DNA of 64,000 nt from Sphingomonas changbaiensis NBRC 104936 (GTDB lineage Bacteria > Pseudomonadota > Alphaproteobacteria > Sphingomonadales > Sphingomonadaceae), in the NCBI RefSeq assembly GCF_000974765.1, contig NZ_BBWU01000021.1, positions 1 to 64,000 on the forward strand. Direction: 5' to 3'. Each line of letters starts with the position of its first letter. Position 1 is the stretch's first letter. The translations under genes were made by a program, and so were the position numbers. Positions 19,708 through 27,691 of the stretch are shown in pieces. Below the pieces are notes generated by a model. The model did no database searches and had not been told where the DNA came from. It was given only the letters and a program-made list of their open reading frames with translations.

Positions 19708-20937
19708 ATGGCACTGAGACGCATCGCGCCGGAGCAGGTCCAGCTCGGGATGTATATCCAGGGCTTTGACGGCTCGTGGCTTGATCACCCGTTCTGGCGC
19801 ACCCGTTTCGTGCTCGACAAGGAGCGTGACCTGATCCGGGTCCATGAAAGTGCGGTGGACGCGGTGATCATCGACGATGCGCTGGGGATCGCGCCGGAGC
19901 CGCCGCCGGCGATCCAGCGCGAACCGAGCGCGTGGCAATCCCCTGCGCGCCCGGCCGCACCGGCATGGCGTCCGGCTGCCGCGCCGGCGGCGGCCCAGCC
20001 GCAAAGCTTTGCGAGCAGCTATGCCCGCGCCGGCCGGGTGTTCGGCAAGTCGAAGCGAGTCATCAGCGCCGTGTATTCGGACGTGCGGCTCGGCAAGGCG
20101 ATCAAGACCGAGAAATTGATGCCGATGGTCGACGAGATCACCAGCTCGATCGACGAGAATCCCCGCGCCTTCATTAGCATCGCCCAGCTGAAGAGCGGTC
20201 ACGAATACACGTACATGCATTCGGTCGCGGTCTGCGCGCTGATGATCAACCTCGCCCGCGAATTGCGCTTCAGCGAGGCGGCGGTGCGCGACGCCGGCAT
20301 GGCCGGGCTGCTGCACGACATCGGCAAGGCGCTGATGCCGGTCGAGATCCTCGACAAGCCGGGCGAGCTGACCGAGGAAGAATTCGAGATCATGAAGACG
20401 CACCCGATGCGCGGGCACGAACTGCTCGCGAAGAGCAGCGGCGTCTCTCACAACGCGCTCGAAGTCTGCCTGCGCCACCACGAGCGGTTCGACGGCCAAG
20501 GGTATCCGGACGGCCTGGAAGGCGATCGGCTGAGCCTGTTCGCGCGCATGTCGGCGCTGTGCGACGTGTATGACGCGGTCACGTCCGAACGCGCCTACAA
20601 GCGCCCCTGGACCCCGACCGAATCGGTCGCCCGGATGCGCGAATGGACCGGGCATTTCGACCCCGAGATGTTCGAGATCTTCATCCGCAGCGTCGGCATC
20701 TACCCGATCGGCGCGCTGGTGCGGCTGAAGTCCGGCCGCGTCGCGATCGTGACCGGTGAGAATCGCGAGGACCCGACCCGGCCGCCGCTGGCCTCCGTGC
20801 CGGATGCGCTGCACCCCGAGAGCGAACGGCTCGATTCCGCAGTGGAAGAGATCGTCTGCATGGAAAGCGCCGAAGGACTGAGTCTCGAAGGCTGGGAGTC
20901 TCAGCGCACCAAGCTGATCAGGCGCTTCCGTTCCTGA
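19708..20937 (+). CDS. HD-GYP domain cyclic di-GMP phosphodiesterase
   Basis: This is a 409-residue cytoplasmic protein. Residues 1-65 match the DUF3391-type N-terminal domain, followed by a Pro/Ala-rich linker at 70-100. The HD-GYP domain spans about 145-340, with HDIGK near residue 207, THPMRGHELL, and HHERFDGQGYPDGL near residue 257 holding the GYP motif. These residues predict metal-dependent hydrolysis of cyclic di-GMP. Its 3' end overlaps the convergent LuxR-VOC gene by 20 bp. Confidence 0.93.
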   Translation: MALRRIAPEQVQLGMYIQGFDGSWLDHPFWRTRFVLDKERDLIRVHESAVDAVIIDDALGIAPEPPPAIQREPSAWQSPARPAAPAWRPAAAPAAAQPQSFASSYARAGRVFGKSKRVISAVYSDVRLGKAIKTEKLMPMVDEITSSIDENPRAFISIAQLKSGHEYTYMHSVAVCALMINLARELRFSEAAVRDAGMAGLLHDIGKALMPVEILDKPGELTEEEFEIMKTHPMRGHELLAKSSGVSHNALEVCLRHHERFDGQGYPDGLEGDRLSLFARMSALCDVYDAVTSERAYKRPWTPTESVARMREWTGHFDPEMFEIFIRSVGIYPIGALVRLKSGRVAIVTGENREDPTRPPLASVPDALHPESERLDSAVEEIVCMESAEGLSLEGWESQRTKLIRRFRS

Positions 20938-21547
20938 CCTGAGACATCAGCGCCAGCGGCCGGCCTTCATTGTCGTTGAAGAAGGCCATCCATTCCTCGG
21001 TCCCATCCTCGTGCCGATGCACCAGATGCGGCGCGTTCAGGAACGTGACTCCGGCGCTTTCGAGCGCGGCGTGGCTGTGGCGGATATCGTCGACCCTGAA
21101 ATAGAGGATCGATTCGCCGTCGGCGGGTTGGTCGGTCTGCGACAGGAACAGCCGCACGCCGCCGCAGTCGAAGAAGGCGAGATCGCCGAACGAGTAGAGG
21201 TGTTTGAGGCCCAGCACCTCGCCATACCATGTCTGGGCGGCGGCTATGTCGCGCACCTGGCGGGAAATCTGTCCGATCGGTCCCATAGCGAACTCCTGTT
21301 GCAGGTCGTTGGATTGGCAAGCGAGCGCGGCGCCGCGGCGGATGCCGGTCCAGTGGCGCAGCTCCATCCGGCTCGGCAGACCGAGTTTCACGAGAATGTT
21401 GGCGACGTGGAATTTGACCGCGTCCGTGCTGGTGCCCATCCGCGCCGCGATCGCCGGATTGGTGAGCCCGTGGCGGACGAACTCCACCACCCGCCATTCG
21501 CCGGGTGTAAGAACGTCGTCGTGCGGGGGGCGGCCTCGCTGCGTCAT
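20918..21547 (-). CDS. LuxR-type HTH fused to a VOC (glyoxalase-like) domain
   Basis: This is a 209-residue fusion. Residues 10-70 are a LuxR/GerE helix-turn-helix (LTPGEWRVVEFVRHGLTNPA, then MGTSTDAVKFHVANILVKLG). Residues 88-205 form a VOC fold (GPIGQISRQVRDIAAAQTWY, then YFRVDDIRHSHAALESAGVTF). The VOC half probably senses or sequesters a small ligand, as in the bleomycin-resistance/glyoxalase superfamily, and the HTH half binds DNA. Target genes are unknown. An internal ATG at the domain junction (MGPIGQI) could yield the VOC half alone. Confidence 0.87.
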   Translation of the reverse strand: MTQRGRPPHDDVLTPGEWRVVEFVRHGLTNPAIAARMGTSTDAVKFHVANILVKLGLPSRMELRHWTGIRRGAALACQSNDLQQEFAMGPIGQISRQVRDIAAAQTWYGEVLGLKHLYSFGDLAFFDCGGVRLFLSQTDQPADGESILYFRVDDIRHSHAALESAGVTFLNAPHLVHRHEDGTEEWMAFFNDNEGRPLALMSQVRNGSA

Positions 21548-21582
21548 GGGAGCAAGGCTAGCCGAGTCGGCAGCGATTTACC

Positions 21583-23643
21583 CTACCCGCTCCGCAGCAG
21601 GTTCACGCCCGCATCGCGTTCGAACAAATAAAGCGCCAGACGCGCTGCCTGGCCGCGTTCGCCTTCGAGGCCGCCGTCGCGATCGACCAACAGGCGCGCG
21701 TCCTGCGAAGCAATCGGAAGCAGTTCGTTCAGTAGTTCGGGCGTCGCGAGGCGGAAGACGTGCTCGCCCGACTGGCGCGTACCGAGGATCTCGCCCGGCC
21801 CGCGGAGCCGCAGGTCCTCCTCGGCGATGCGGAAGCCGTCGTTCGTTTCCCGCATCAGCGCCAAGCGCGAGCGCGCCGTTTCGCTGAGCGCACCGGAGCG
21901 GAGCAGCAGGCACACCGACTTGCCCTCCCCGCGTCCGACGCGCCCGCGCAACTGGTGGAGCTGGGCGAGGCCGAACCGGTCGGCATGCTCGATGATCATC
22001 AGAGTCGCGTTCGGCACGTCGACGCCGACTTCGATCACCGTTGTCGCGACCAGCACCGACAGCCGTCCGCTGGCGAACGCCGCCATGACGGCGTCCTTCT
22101 CCGGCCCCTTCATCCGGCCGTGGACCAGCCCGATCTTGTCGCCGAAGCGCAGTTTGAGCGCCGTCGCCCGCTCCTCGGCGGCGGCGAGGTCGCTCTTCTC
22201 GCTCTCCTCGACCAGCGGGCACACCCAATAGGCCTGCCCGCCCGCCGCGATGTGCCGCCCGAGCCCCTCAGCCACTTCGGGCAGCCGTTCGTCGGAGATT
22301 ACGCGCGTCTCGATCGGTTGGCGGCCCGGCGGCATCTCGTCCAGCCGGCTGACGTCCATCTCGCCATATTGGGTGAGCGTCAGCGTGCGCGGGATCGGCG
22401 TTGCGGTCATCACCAGCAGGTGCGGCGGCCGCTCCGCCTTCTGGCTCAGCATCAGCCGCTGCGACACGCCAAAGCGATGCTGTTCGTCAACGACCGCAAG
22501 GCCCAGGCGCTTATAGTTCACACTCTGCTGGAAGATCGCGTGCGTACCGACCAGAATGTCGATCGAGCCGTCGGCGAGGCCCATCAGCGTCGAATCGCGC
22601 GCGCGTCCCTTCTCGCGCCCGGTCAGGATCGCGACGTTGACCGGCAGGCCGGCGAGCATGCGGCTCAATGACTCGAAATGCTGACGGGCGAGGATTTCGG
22701 TCGGCGCGAGCAGCGCCCCCTGCGCCTCCGCCTCGACGGCGACCAGCAGCGACATTAGCGCCACCAAGGTCTTGCCGGAGCCGACATCGCCCTGAAGCAG
22801 CCGCAGCATCGGTGATTGCTGCGCCATGTCGCCCTCAACCTCCGCGATGGCGCGCCGTTGTGCCCCGGTCGGCGTGTAGGGCAGCTTGAGCTGGTCGCGC
22901 AGCCGCCCGTCGCCTTGTAGCGGCTGGCCGCGGCGTTTTCGCGTGGACGCGCGCACCAGCATTAGCGCGAGCTGGTTCGCGAACACCTCGTCATAGGCGA
23001 GTCGCGCGCGCGACGCGGCATCGGCCGGATCGGCATGTACCGAGGCGAGCGCGGCGCGCCACGGCTGCCACCCGCGCTGCTGCAGCACGCTCGGCTCGAT
23101 CCACTCCGGCAGCTCCGGCGCGCGGGCGATCGACTGTTCGGCAAGCTGGTGAAGCCGGCGCGAGGTCAGGCCTTCGGACAAGGGATAGACCGGCTCGCGT
23201 GCAGCCGGCAGCTCCTCGTCCGGCTTCAACACCAAATCCGGGTGGACGATCTGCAGTTCCTGGCCGTAGCTTTCCAGCTTGCCCGACACGATCCGCTGCT
23301 CACCCAAGGGGAACAGCTTGCGGGCCCAACCGGGATTGCCGCCGAAATAGATCAGGCTGACATAGTCGCCGCCCGCATCGGTCGCGTGGACGCGAAAGGG
23401 GCCGCGTCCGCTGCCCGATTGGCGGTAGTCGACGGCCGTCAGCGGGATCGTGATTGTCCGCCCGACATCGCCCATGTCCAACCGCTCGACGCGCTTGCGA
23501 TCGATCCAGCCGGTCGGCAGGTGAAAGGCAACGTCGATCGCGCGGGCGAGGCCAAGGCGCTCGAGCGGCTTCTTCAGGCCCGGCCCGATTCCCTTCAGCG
23601 CCTCCACTTCGGCGAACAGCGGATTGAGGATTTCGGGTCGCAT
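21583..23643 (-). CDS. recG: ATP-dependent DNA helicase RecG
   Basis: This is a branch-migration helicase for stalled forks and Holliday junctions, with 686 residues. The N-terminal wedge (OB) domain spans about 50-200. Walker A is LLQGDVGSGKTLVAL near residue 285 and the DExH-type box is VVDEQHRFGVSQR near residue 385. Motif VI is QLHQLRGRVGRGEGKS. It is divergent from sdhE and mfd, with about 73 bases between the starts. Confidence 0.96.
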   Translation of the reverse strand: MRPEILNPLFAEVEALKGIGPGLKKPLERLGLARAIDVAFHLPTGWIDRKRVERLDMGDVGRTITIPLTAVDYRQSGSGRGPFRVHATDAGGDYVSLIYFGGNPGWARKLFPLGEQRIVSGKLESYGQELQIVHPDLVLKPDEELPAAREPVYPLSEGLTSRRLHQLAEQSIARAPELPEWIEPSVLQQRGWQPWRAALASVHADPADAASRARLAYDEVFANQLALMLVRASTRKRRGQPLQGDGRLRDQLKLPYTPTGAQRRAIAEVEGDMAQQSPMLRLLQGDVGSGKTLVALMSLLVAVEAEAQGALLAPTEILARQHFESLSRMLAGLPVNVAILTGREKGRARDSTLMGLADGSIDILVGTHAIFQQSVNYKRLGLAVVDEQHRFGVSQRLMLSQKAERPPHLLVMTATPIPRTLTLTQYGEMDVSRLDEMPPGRQPIETRVISDERLPEVAEGLGRHIAAGGQAYWVCPLVEESEKSDLAAAEERATALKLRFGDKIGLVHGRMKGPEKDAVMAAFASGRLSVLVATTVIEVGVDVPNATLMIIEHADRFGLAQLHQLRGRVGRGEGKSVCLLLRSGALSETARSRLALMRETNDGFRIAEEDLRLRGPGEILGTRQSGEHVFRLATPELLNELLPIASQDARLLVDRDGGLEGERGQAARLALYLFERDAGVNLLRSG

Positions 23644-23716
23644 GCCTAAGTGCCGTGTCTAACCACATTGCCGGAGCGCCCGCCAGCGCTGTCCGGCCGC
23701 TTTGCATTGGAGTTTT

Positions 23717-23983
23717 ATGGATCGAGACGCCCGCCTGAAACGCCTGCGCTTCCGCGCCTGGCATCGCGGCACCAAGGAAGCGGACCTGCTGGTCGGCGGA
23801 TTTTTCGACGCGCACGCGAGCGGCTGGAACGATGAGCAGATCGGCTGGTTCGAGGCGCTGATGGAAGAACAGGACGTCGATATCATGGCCTGGGCGATCG
23901 GCACCGCGCGGGTGCCGGAGCGGTGGCAGGGCGAAATGATGGAAGCCCTTAAGCGCCTCAACTACATTCCGATTGCCCGCTGA
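23717..23983 (+). CDS. sdhE: FAD assembly factor SdhE
   Basis: This is an 88-residue helical protein that promotes covalent flavinylation of succinate dehydrogenase. The RLRFRAWHRGTKEADLLVG segment near residues 8-26 contains the RGxxE motif used to contact SdhA (here HRGTKEADLL). The ATG at 23717 is preceded by GGAG. It lies three bases before mfd, an association common in alphaproteobacteria near recG and mfd. Confidence 0.94.
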   Translation: MDRDARLKRLRFRAWHRGTKEADLLVGGFFDAHASGWNDEQIGWFEALMEEQDVDIMAWAIGTARVPERWQGEMMEALKRLNYIPIAR

Positions 23984-23986
23984 CGC

Positions 23987-26900
23987 ATGCCTGACCTGAA
24001 GAAAATTTTGTCGGCTGCCCAGCCGCTCACCCTCGCCTCTGCGCCCGCGGGCTTCCTTCCCTGGCTGATGGCGGATCTGGCGCGTGCGTCCCCCAAGCGC
24101 GCCGTATTCATCGCGTCGGACGAGGCGGCGATGCGGGCGCTGGTCGATGCGACGGGCTATTTCGCGCCCGAGCTGGAAGTGCTCAGCTTCCCGGCCTGGG
24201 ACGTGCTGCCCTATGACCGCGCATCGCCCAGCTTGCGCATCCAGTCCGAACGGCTCGGCACGCTGCACCGGTTGCAGCAGAAACCCGGCGCCGCGCAGTT
24301 GGTCGTAACCACCGCCAATGCAGCGATCCAGCGCACGCTGACGCCGTTCCGCATCCGCCAGCTCGTCGCAAGGCTCACGCCCGGCGAGCGGATCGACCGC
24401 GACCAGCTCGCGGCGAAGCTCAACGCCAACGGCTATCAACGGGTCGATACGGTGGCCGAGGCCGGCGAGTTCGCGATCCGCGGCGGCCTGATCGACTTGT
24501 TCCCGACCGGCGAGGAATACGCGCTCCGCCTCGACTTCTTCGGCGACGAGATCGAGAGCGTCCGCCAGTTCGATCCCGCCGACCAGCGCACGATCGGCCG
24601 CATCGACGGCTTCACGCTGATGCCCGCCTCCGAAGCCTTGCTGGACGAGGACAGCATCAAGCGTTTCCGCAGCCGCTATCGCGAGGCGTTCGGGGCGACG
24701 GCGACTGGCGATCCGCTCTACGAGGCCATTTCCGATGGCCGCCGCCTCGCCGGCATGGAGCATTGGCTGCCGCTGTTCGAAGACAAGCTCGGCACGCTGT
24801 TCGATCATCTCGGCGATGACGCGGTGGTGGTGCGCGATTTCGGCTCCAGCGCCGCAGCGGACCAGCGCTTCGAGGCGATCGACGATTATTACGCCAACCG
24901 CCAGAAGGCGATGGTCGCCCAACCGGGCGGCTACCGGCCGATCGAGCCCCATGCCCTGTACCTGAGCGCCGATGAATGGCGCGAGGCGATCGAGACGCAG
25001 CCGGTGCACCTCGCCACGCCATTTGCGGCGCCTGAGAGCGAAAAGAGCCTCGACTTCGCGGTCGAAGGCGCGCGCGATTTCGCGCCGGAGCGAGCGCAGA
25101 ACGCGAACGTCTACGAAGCCGTCGTCAAGCACGCGGGCAAGCTGAAGAAGGGCGGCCACAAGGTCATCCTCGCCAGCTATTCGACCGGCGCGCGCGAGCG
25201 GCTGGGGAATCTGCTCGCCGATCACGGGCTTACTGACGCGCGCCATGCCGCAAGCTGGCAGGAGGCACTGGGCATCGCCGCCAATCCTCCCCGGAACGGG
25301 GAGGGGGATCAGCCGAAGGCTGGTGGAGGGGGCCCGGACACCCGCTCTGAGACCGGGGCCCCCTCCACCACCGCTTCGCGGCGGTCCCCCTCCCCGTTCC
25401 GGGGAGGATCAATCGCGCTGATCGTGCTCCCGCTCGATCACGGCTTCACCACGCCCGACGTCGCCTTGCTGACTGAGCAGGACATGCTCGGCGACCGTCT
25501 TGTCCGCAGGCGCAAGCGCCGCAAGCAGGCCGACGCGTTCCTGAACGAACTGGCGACGCTCAGCCCCGGCGATTTCGTCGTGCACGTCGATCACGGCATC
25601 GGCCGCTACGACGGGCTGACCCAGGTCCCCGTCGCCAAGACACCCCACGATTGCGTCGCCGTTACCTATGCCGGCGGCGACAAGCTCTACGTGCCGGTCG
25701 AAAATCTCGAAGTCCTCTCCCGCTACGGTGCGGAAAGCGACGGCGTGACGCTCGACAAGCTTGGCGGCGAGGCGTGGCAGCGCCGCAAGGCGGCGATGAA
25801 GGAGCGCATCCGAGAGATCGCGCACGAGCTGATCCGCACCGCCGCCGAACGCGCGCTCCGCCCCGCCGAAATCGCCGAAGCCGAATCGAGCAGCTATCCC
25901 GCCTTCGCCGACCGCTTCCCCTACGAGGAAACCGACGATCAGGACCGGGCAATCGACGATGTGCTCGGCGACCTCTCCGCCGGCAAGCCGATGGACCGCC
26001 TAGTCTGCGGCGATGTCGGCTTCGGCAAGACCGAAGTCGCGCTCCGCGCTGCCTTCGTGGCGGCTATGGCCGGCATGCAAGTGGCGCTCGTCTGCCCGAC
26101 CACTCTCCTCGCGCGCCAGCATTTCAACACCTTCTGCGAGCGGTTTCAGGGCTTCCCGCTGAACATCGGACGCCTCTCCCGCCTCGTCCCGCCTAAGGAA
26201 GCGAGGGAGACGAAGCAGGGGCTGGCCGAAGGCAAGATCGACATCGTTATCGGCACGCACGCCATCCTGGCGAAGGGCATCGAGTTCAAGCGCCTCGGCC
26301 TCGTCATCGTCGACGAGGAACAGCGGTTCGGCGTCACGCATAAGGAGCGGCTGAAGGCACTGAAGACCGACGTCCACCAGCTGACGCTGACCGCAACGCC
26401 GATCCCGCGCACGTTGCAGATGGCGATGTCGGGCCTGCGCGAGCTATCGGTAATCCAGACCCCGCCGGTCGACCGGCTGGCAGTGCGCACCTACGTGATG
26501 CCCTGGGACCCGGTGGTGCTGCGCGAGGCATTGCTGCGCGAACACTATCGCGGCGGCCAAAGCTATTTCGTCACGCCGCGCATCGCGGACCTGCCCGACA
26601 TCGAGGAGTTCCTGCGCGAGGAAGTGCCGGAGGTCCGCTATGTCGTTGCCCACGGTCAGATGGCACCGACCGAGGTGGAGGAGCGCATGTCGGCCTTTTA
26701 CGACAAGCGCTACGATGTGCTGCTTTCCACCACGATCGTCGAAAGCGGCCTCGATATCCCGAGCGCGAATACGTTGATCGTGCACCGCGGCGATCGCTTC
26801 GGTCTTGCCCAGCTCTACCAGCTGCGCGGTCGCGTCGGGCGGGGCAAGATCAGGGCCTATGCCTATCTGACCACGCCCGCCGACACCTCGATCACCGACA

Positions 26901-27571
26901 CCGCAGAGAAGCGGCTGAAGATCCTCTCGGACCTCGACAGCCTTGGTGCCGGCTTCCAGCTCGCCAGCCACGATCTCGACATTCGCGGCGCCGGCAATCT
27001 GCTGGGCGACGAGCAGTCCGGGCATATCAAGGAAGTCGGGTTCGAACTCTATCAGTCGATGCTGGAAGAGGCGATCCTGGAGGCCAAGGCCGGCGGGCGT
27101 CGCGACGAGCTAAAGCGCGACGAATTCTCGCCAACCATCACCGTCGACGTGCCGGTCATGATTCCCGAGGATTATGTCCCCGATCTCGACCTGCGCATGG
27201 GCCTTTATCGCCGCATCAACGAGCTGGATTCGGCCGAGCAGATCGAGGGCTTCGCCGCCGAGCTGATCGACCGCTTCGGCAAGCTGCCATCCGCGACCGA
27301 GAACCTGATCCGGCTGATCGAGATCAAGCTGAACGCGAAAGCGGCCTGCGTAGCAAAAATTGAGACCGGCCCGCGCGGCGCCGTCGTCACGTTCCACAAC
27401 GACACGCCGCCCGACGTGCCCGCGCTGCTCGGCTATGTGCAGAAGATCGGCGCGTCGGCGAAGCTGCGCCCGGATTCGAAGCTGGTGATCAGCCGCGACT
27501 GGACCAACCCGAAACAGCGGCTGAACGGCGCGCTGCAATTGTCGCGAGGATTGGCGAAGCTAGCGGCTTAG
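23987..27571 (+). CDS. mfd: Transcription-repair coupling factor Mfd with an in-frame palindromic insert
   Basis: Mfd displaces stalled RNA polymerase and recruits UvrA. At 1194 residues it is about 45 longer than the E. coli protein. Domains in order are a UvrB-like N-terminus (1-350), a D3-like region, the RNA polymerase interaction domain (LSPGDFVVHVDHGIGRYDGL near residue 527), the translocase with Walker A CGDVGFGKTEVALRA near residue 675 and DEEQRFGV, and a C-terminal UvrA-autoinhibitory domain. The extra length is explained by residues 434-475, translated from a 126-bp palindromic element. The frame is intact through it and resumes at IALIVLPLDHGFTTPDV, so the protein is probably functional. 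Confidence 0.96.
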   Translation: MPDLKKILSAAQPLTLASAPAGFLPWLMADLARASPKRAVFIASDEAAMRALVDATGYFAPELEVLSFPAWDVLPYDRASPSLRIQSERLGTLHRLQQKPGAAQLVVTTANAAIQRTLTPFRIRQLVARLTPGERIDRDQLAAKLNANGYQRVDTVAEAGEFAIRGGLIDLFPTGEEYALRLDFFGDEIESVRQFDPADQRTIGRIDGFTLMPASEALLDEDSIKRFRSRYREAFGATATGDPLYEAISDGRRLAGMEHWLPLFEDKLGTLFDHLGDDAVVVRDFGSSAAADQRFEAIDDYYANRQKAMVAQPGGYRPIEPHALYLSADEWREAIETQPVHLATPFAAPESEKSLDFAVEGARDFAPERAQNANVYEAVVKHAGKLKKGGHKVILASYSTGARERLGNLLADHGLTDARHAASWQEALGIAANPPRNGEGDQPKAGGGGPDTRSETGAPSTTASRRSPSPFRGGSIALIVLPLDHGFTTPDVALLTEQDMLGDRLVRRRKRRKQADAFLNELATLSPGDFVVHVDHGIGRYDGLTQVPVAKTPHDCVAVTYAGGDKLYVPVENLEVLSRYGAESDGVTLDKLGGEAWQRRKAAMKERIREIAHELIRTAAERALRPAEIAEAESSSYPAFADRFPYEETDDQDRAIDDVLGDLSAGKPMDRLVCGDVGFGKTEVALRAAFVAAMAGMQVALVCPTTLLARQHFNTFCERFQGFPLNIGRLSRLVPPKEARETKQGLAEGKIDIVIGTHAILAKGIEFKRLGLVIVDEEQRFGVTHKERLKALKTDVHQLTLTATPIPRTLQMAMSGLRELSVIQTPPVDRLAVRTYVMPWDPVVLREALLREHYRGGQSYFVTPRIADLPDIEEFLREEVPEVRYVVAHGQMAPTEVEERMSAFYDKRYDVLLSTTIVESGLDIPSANTLIVHRGDRFGLAQLYQLRGRVGRGKIRAYAYLTTPADTSITDTAEKRLKILSDLDSLGAGFQLASHDLDIRGAGNLLGDEQSGHIKEVGFELYQSMLEEAILEAKAGGRRDELKRDEFSPTITVDVPVMIPEDYVPDLDLRMGLYRRINELDSAEQIEGFAAELIDRFGKLPSATENLIRLIEIKLNAKAACVAKIETGPRGAVVTFHNDTPPDVPALLGYVQKIGASAKLRPDSKLVISRDWTNPKQRLNGALQLSRGLAKLAA
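25284..25409. repeat. Palindromic element family A inside mfd, translated
   Basis: The two ends are ATCCTCCCCGGAACGGGGAG and the reverse complement ending GTTCCGGGGAGGAT. The element spans 126 bp, exactly 42 codons, and is read as [17 protein letters not shown] and onward, with no stop. It falls just before the RNA polymerase interaction domain. Confidence 0.92.
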
Positions 27572-27691
27572 AGCCCCTCCCCTTCAGGGGAGGGGTTGGG
27601 GTGGGGCCTGTGCCCTCCGGAAAGCCTGGAGTTTTGCTCGGCCTATCGGCCGAACCCCACCCATTACCCCTCCCCTGAAGGGGAGGGGCTG
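27572..27691. repeat. Palindromic element family B, copy 2
   Basis: The arms AGCCCCTCCCCTTCAGGGGA and CCCCTCCCCTGAAGGGGAGG bracket about 120 bp between mfd and the convergent EAL gene. The right arm is translated as the last residues of the EAL protein and is followed by its TAA. The stem could terminate transcription from both sides. Confidence 0.85.

Noticed and set aside
25284-25409. Frameshift or assembly error as an explanation for the odd Mfd segment
   Set aside because: The segment is a clean palindrome with length divisible by three, matches other copies in the window, and Mfd continues normally on both sides.
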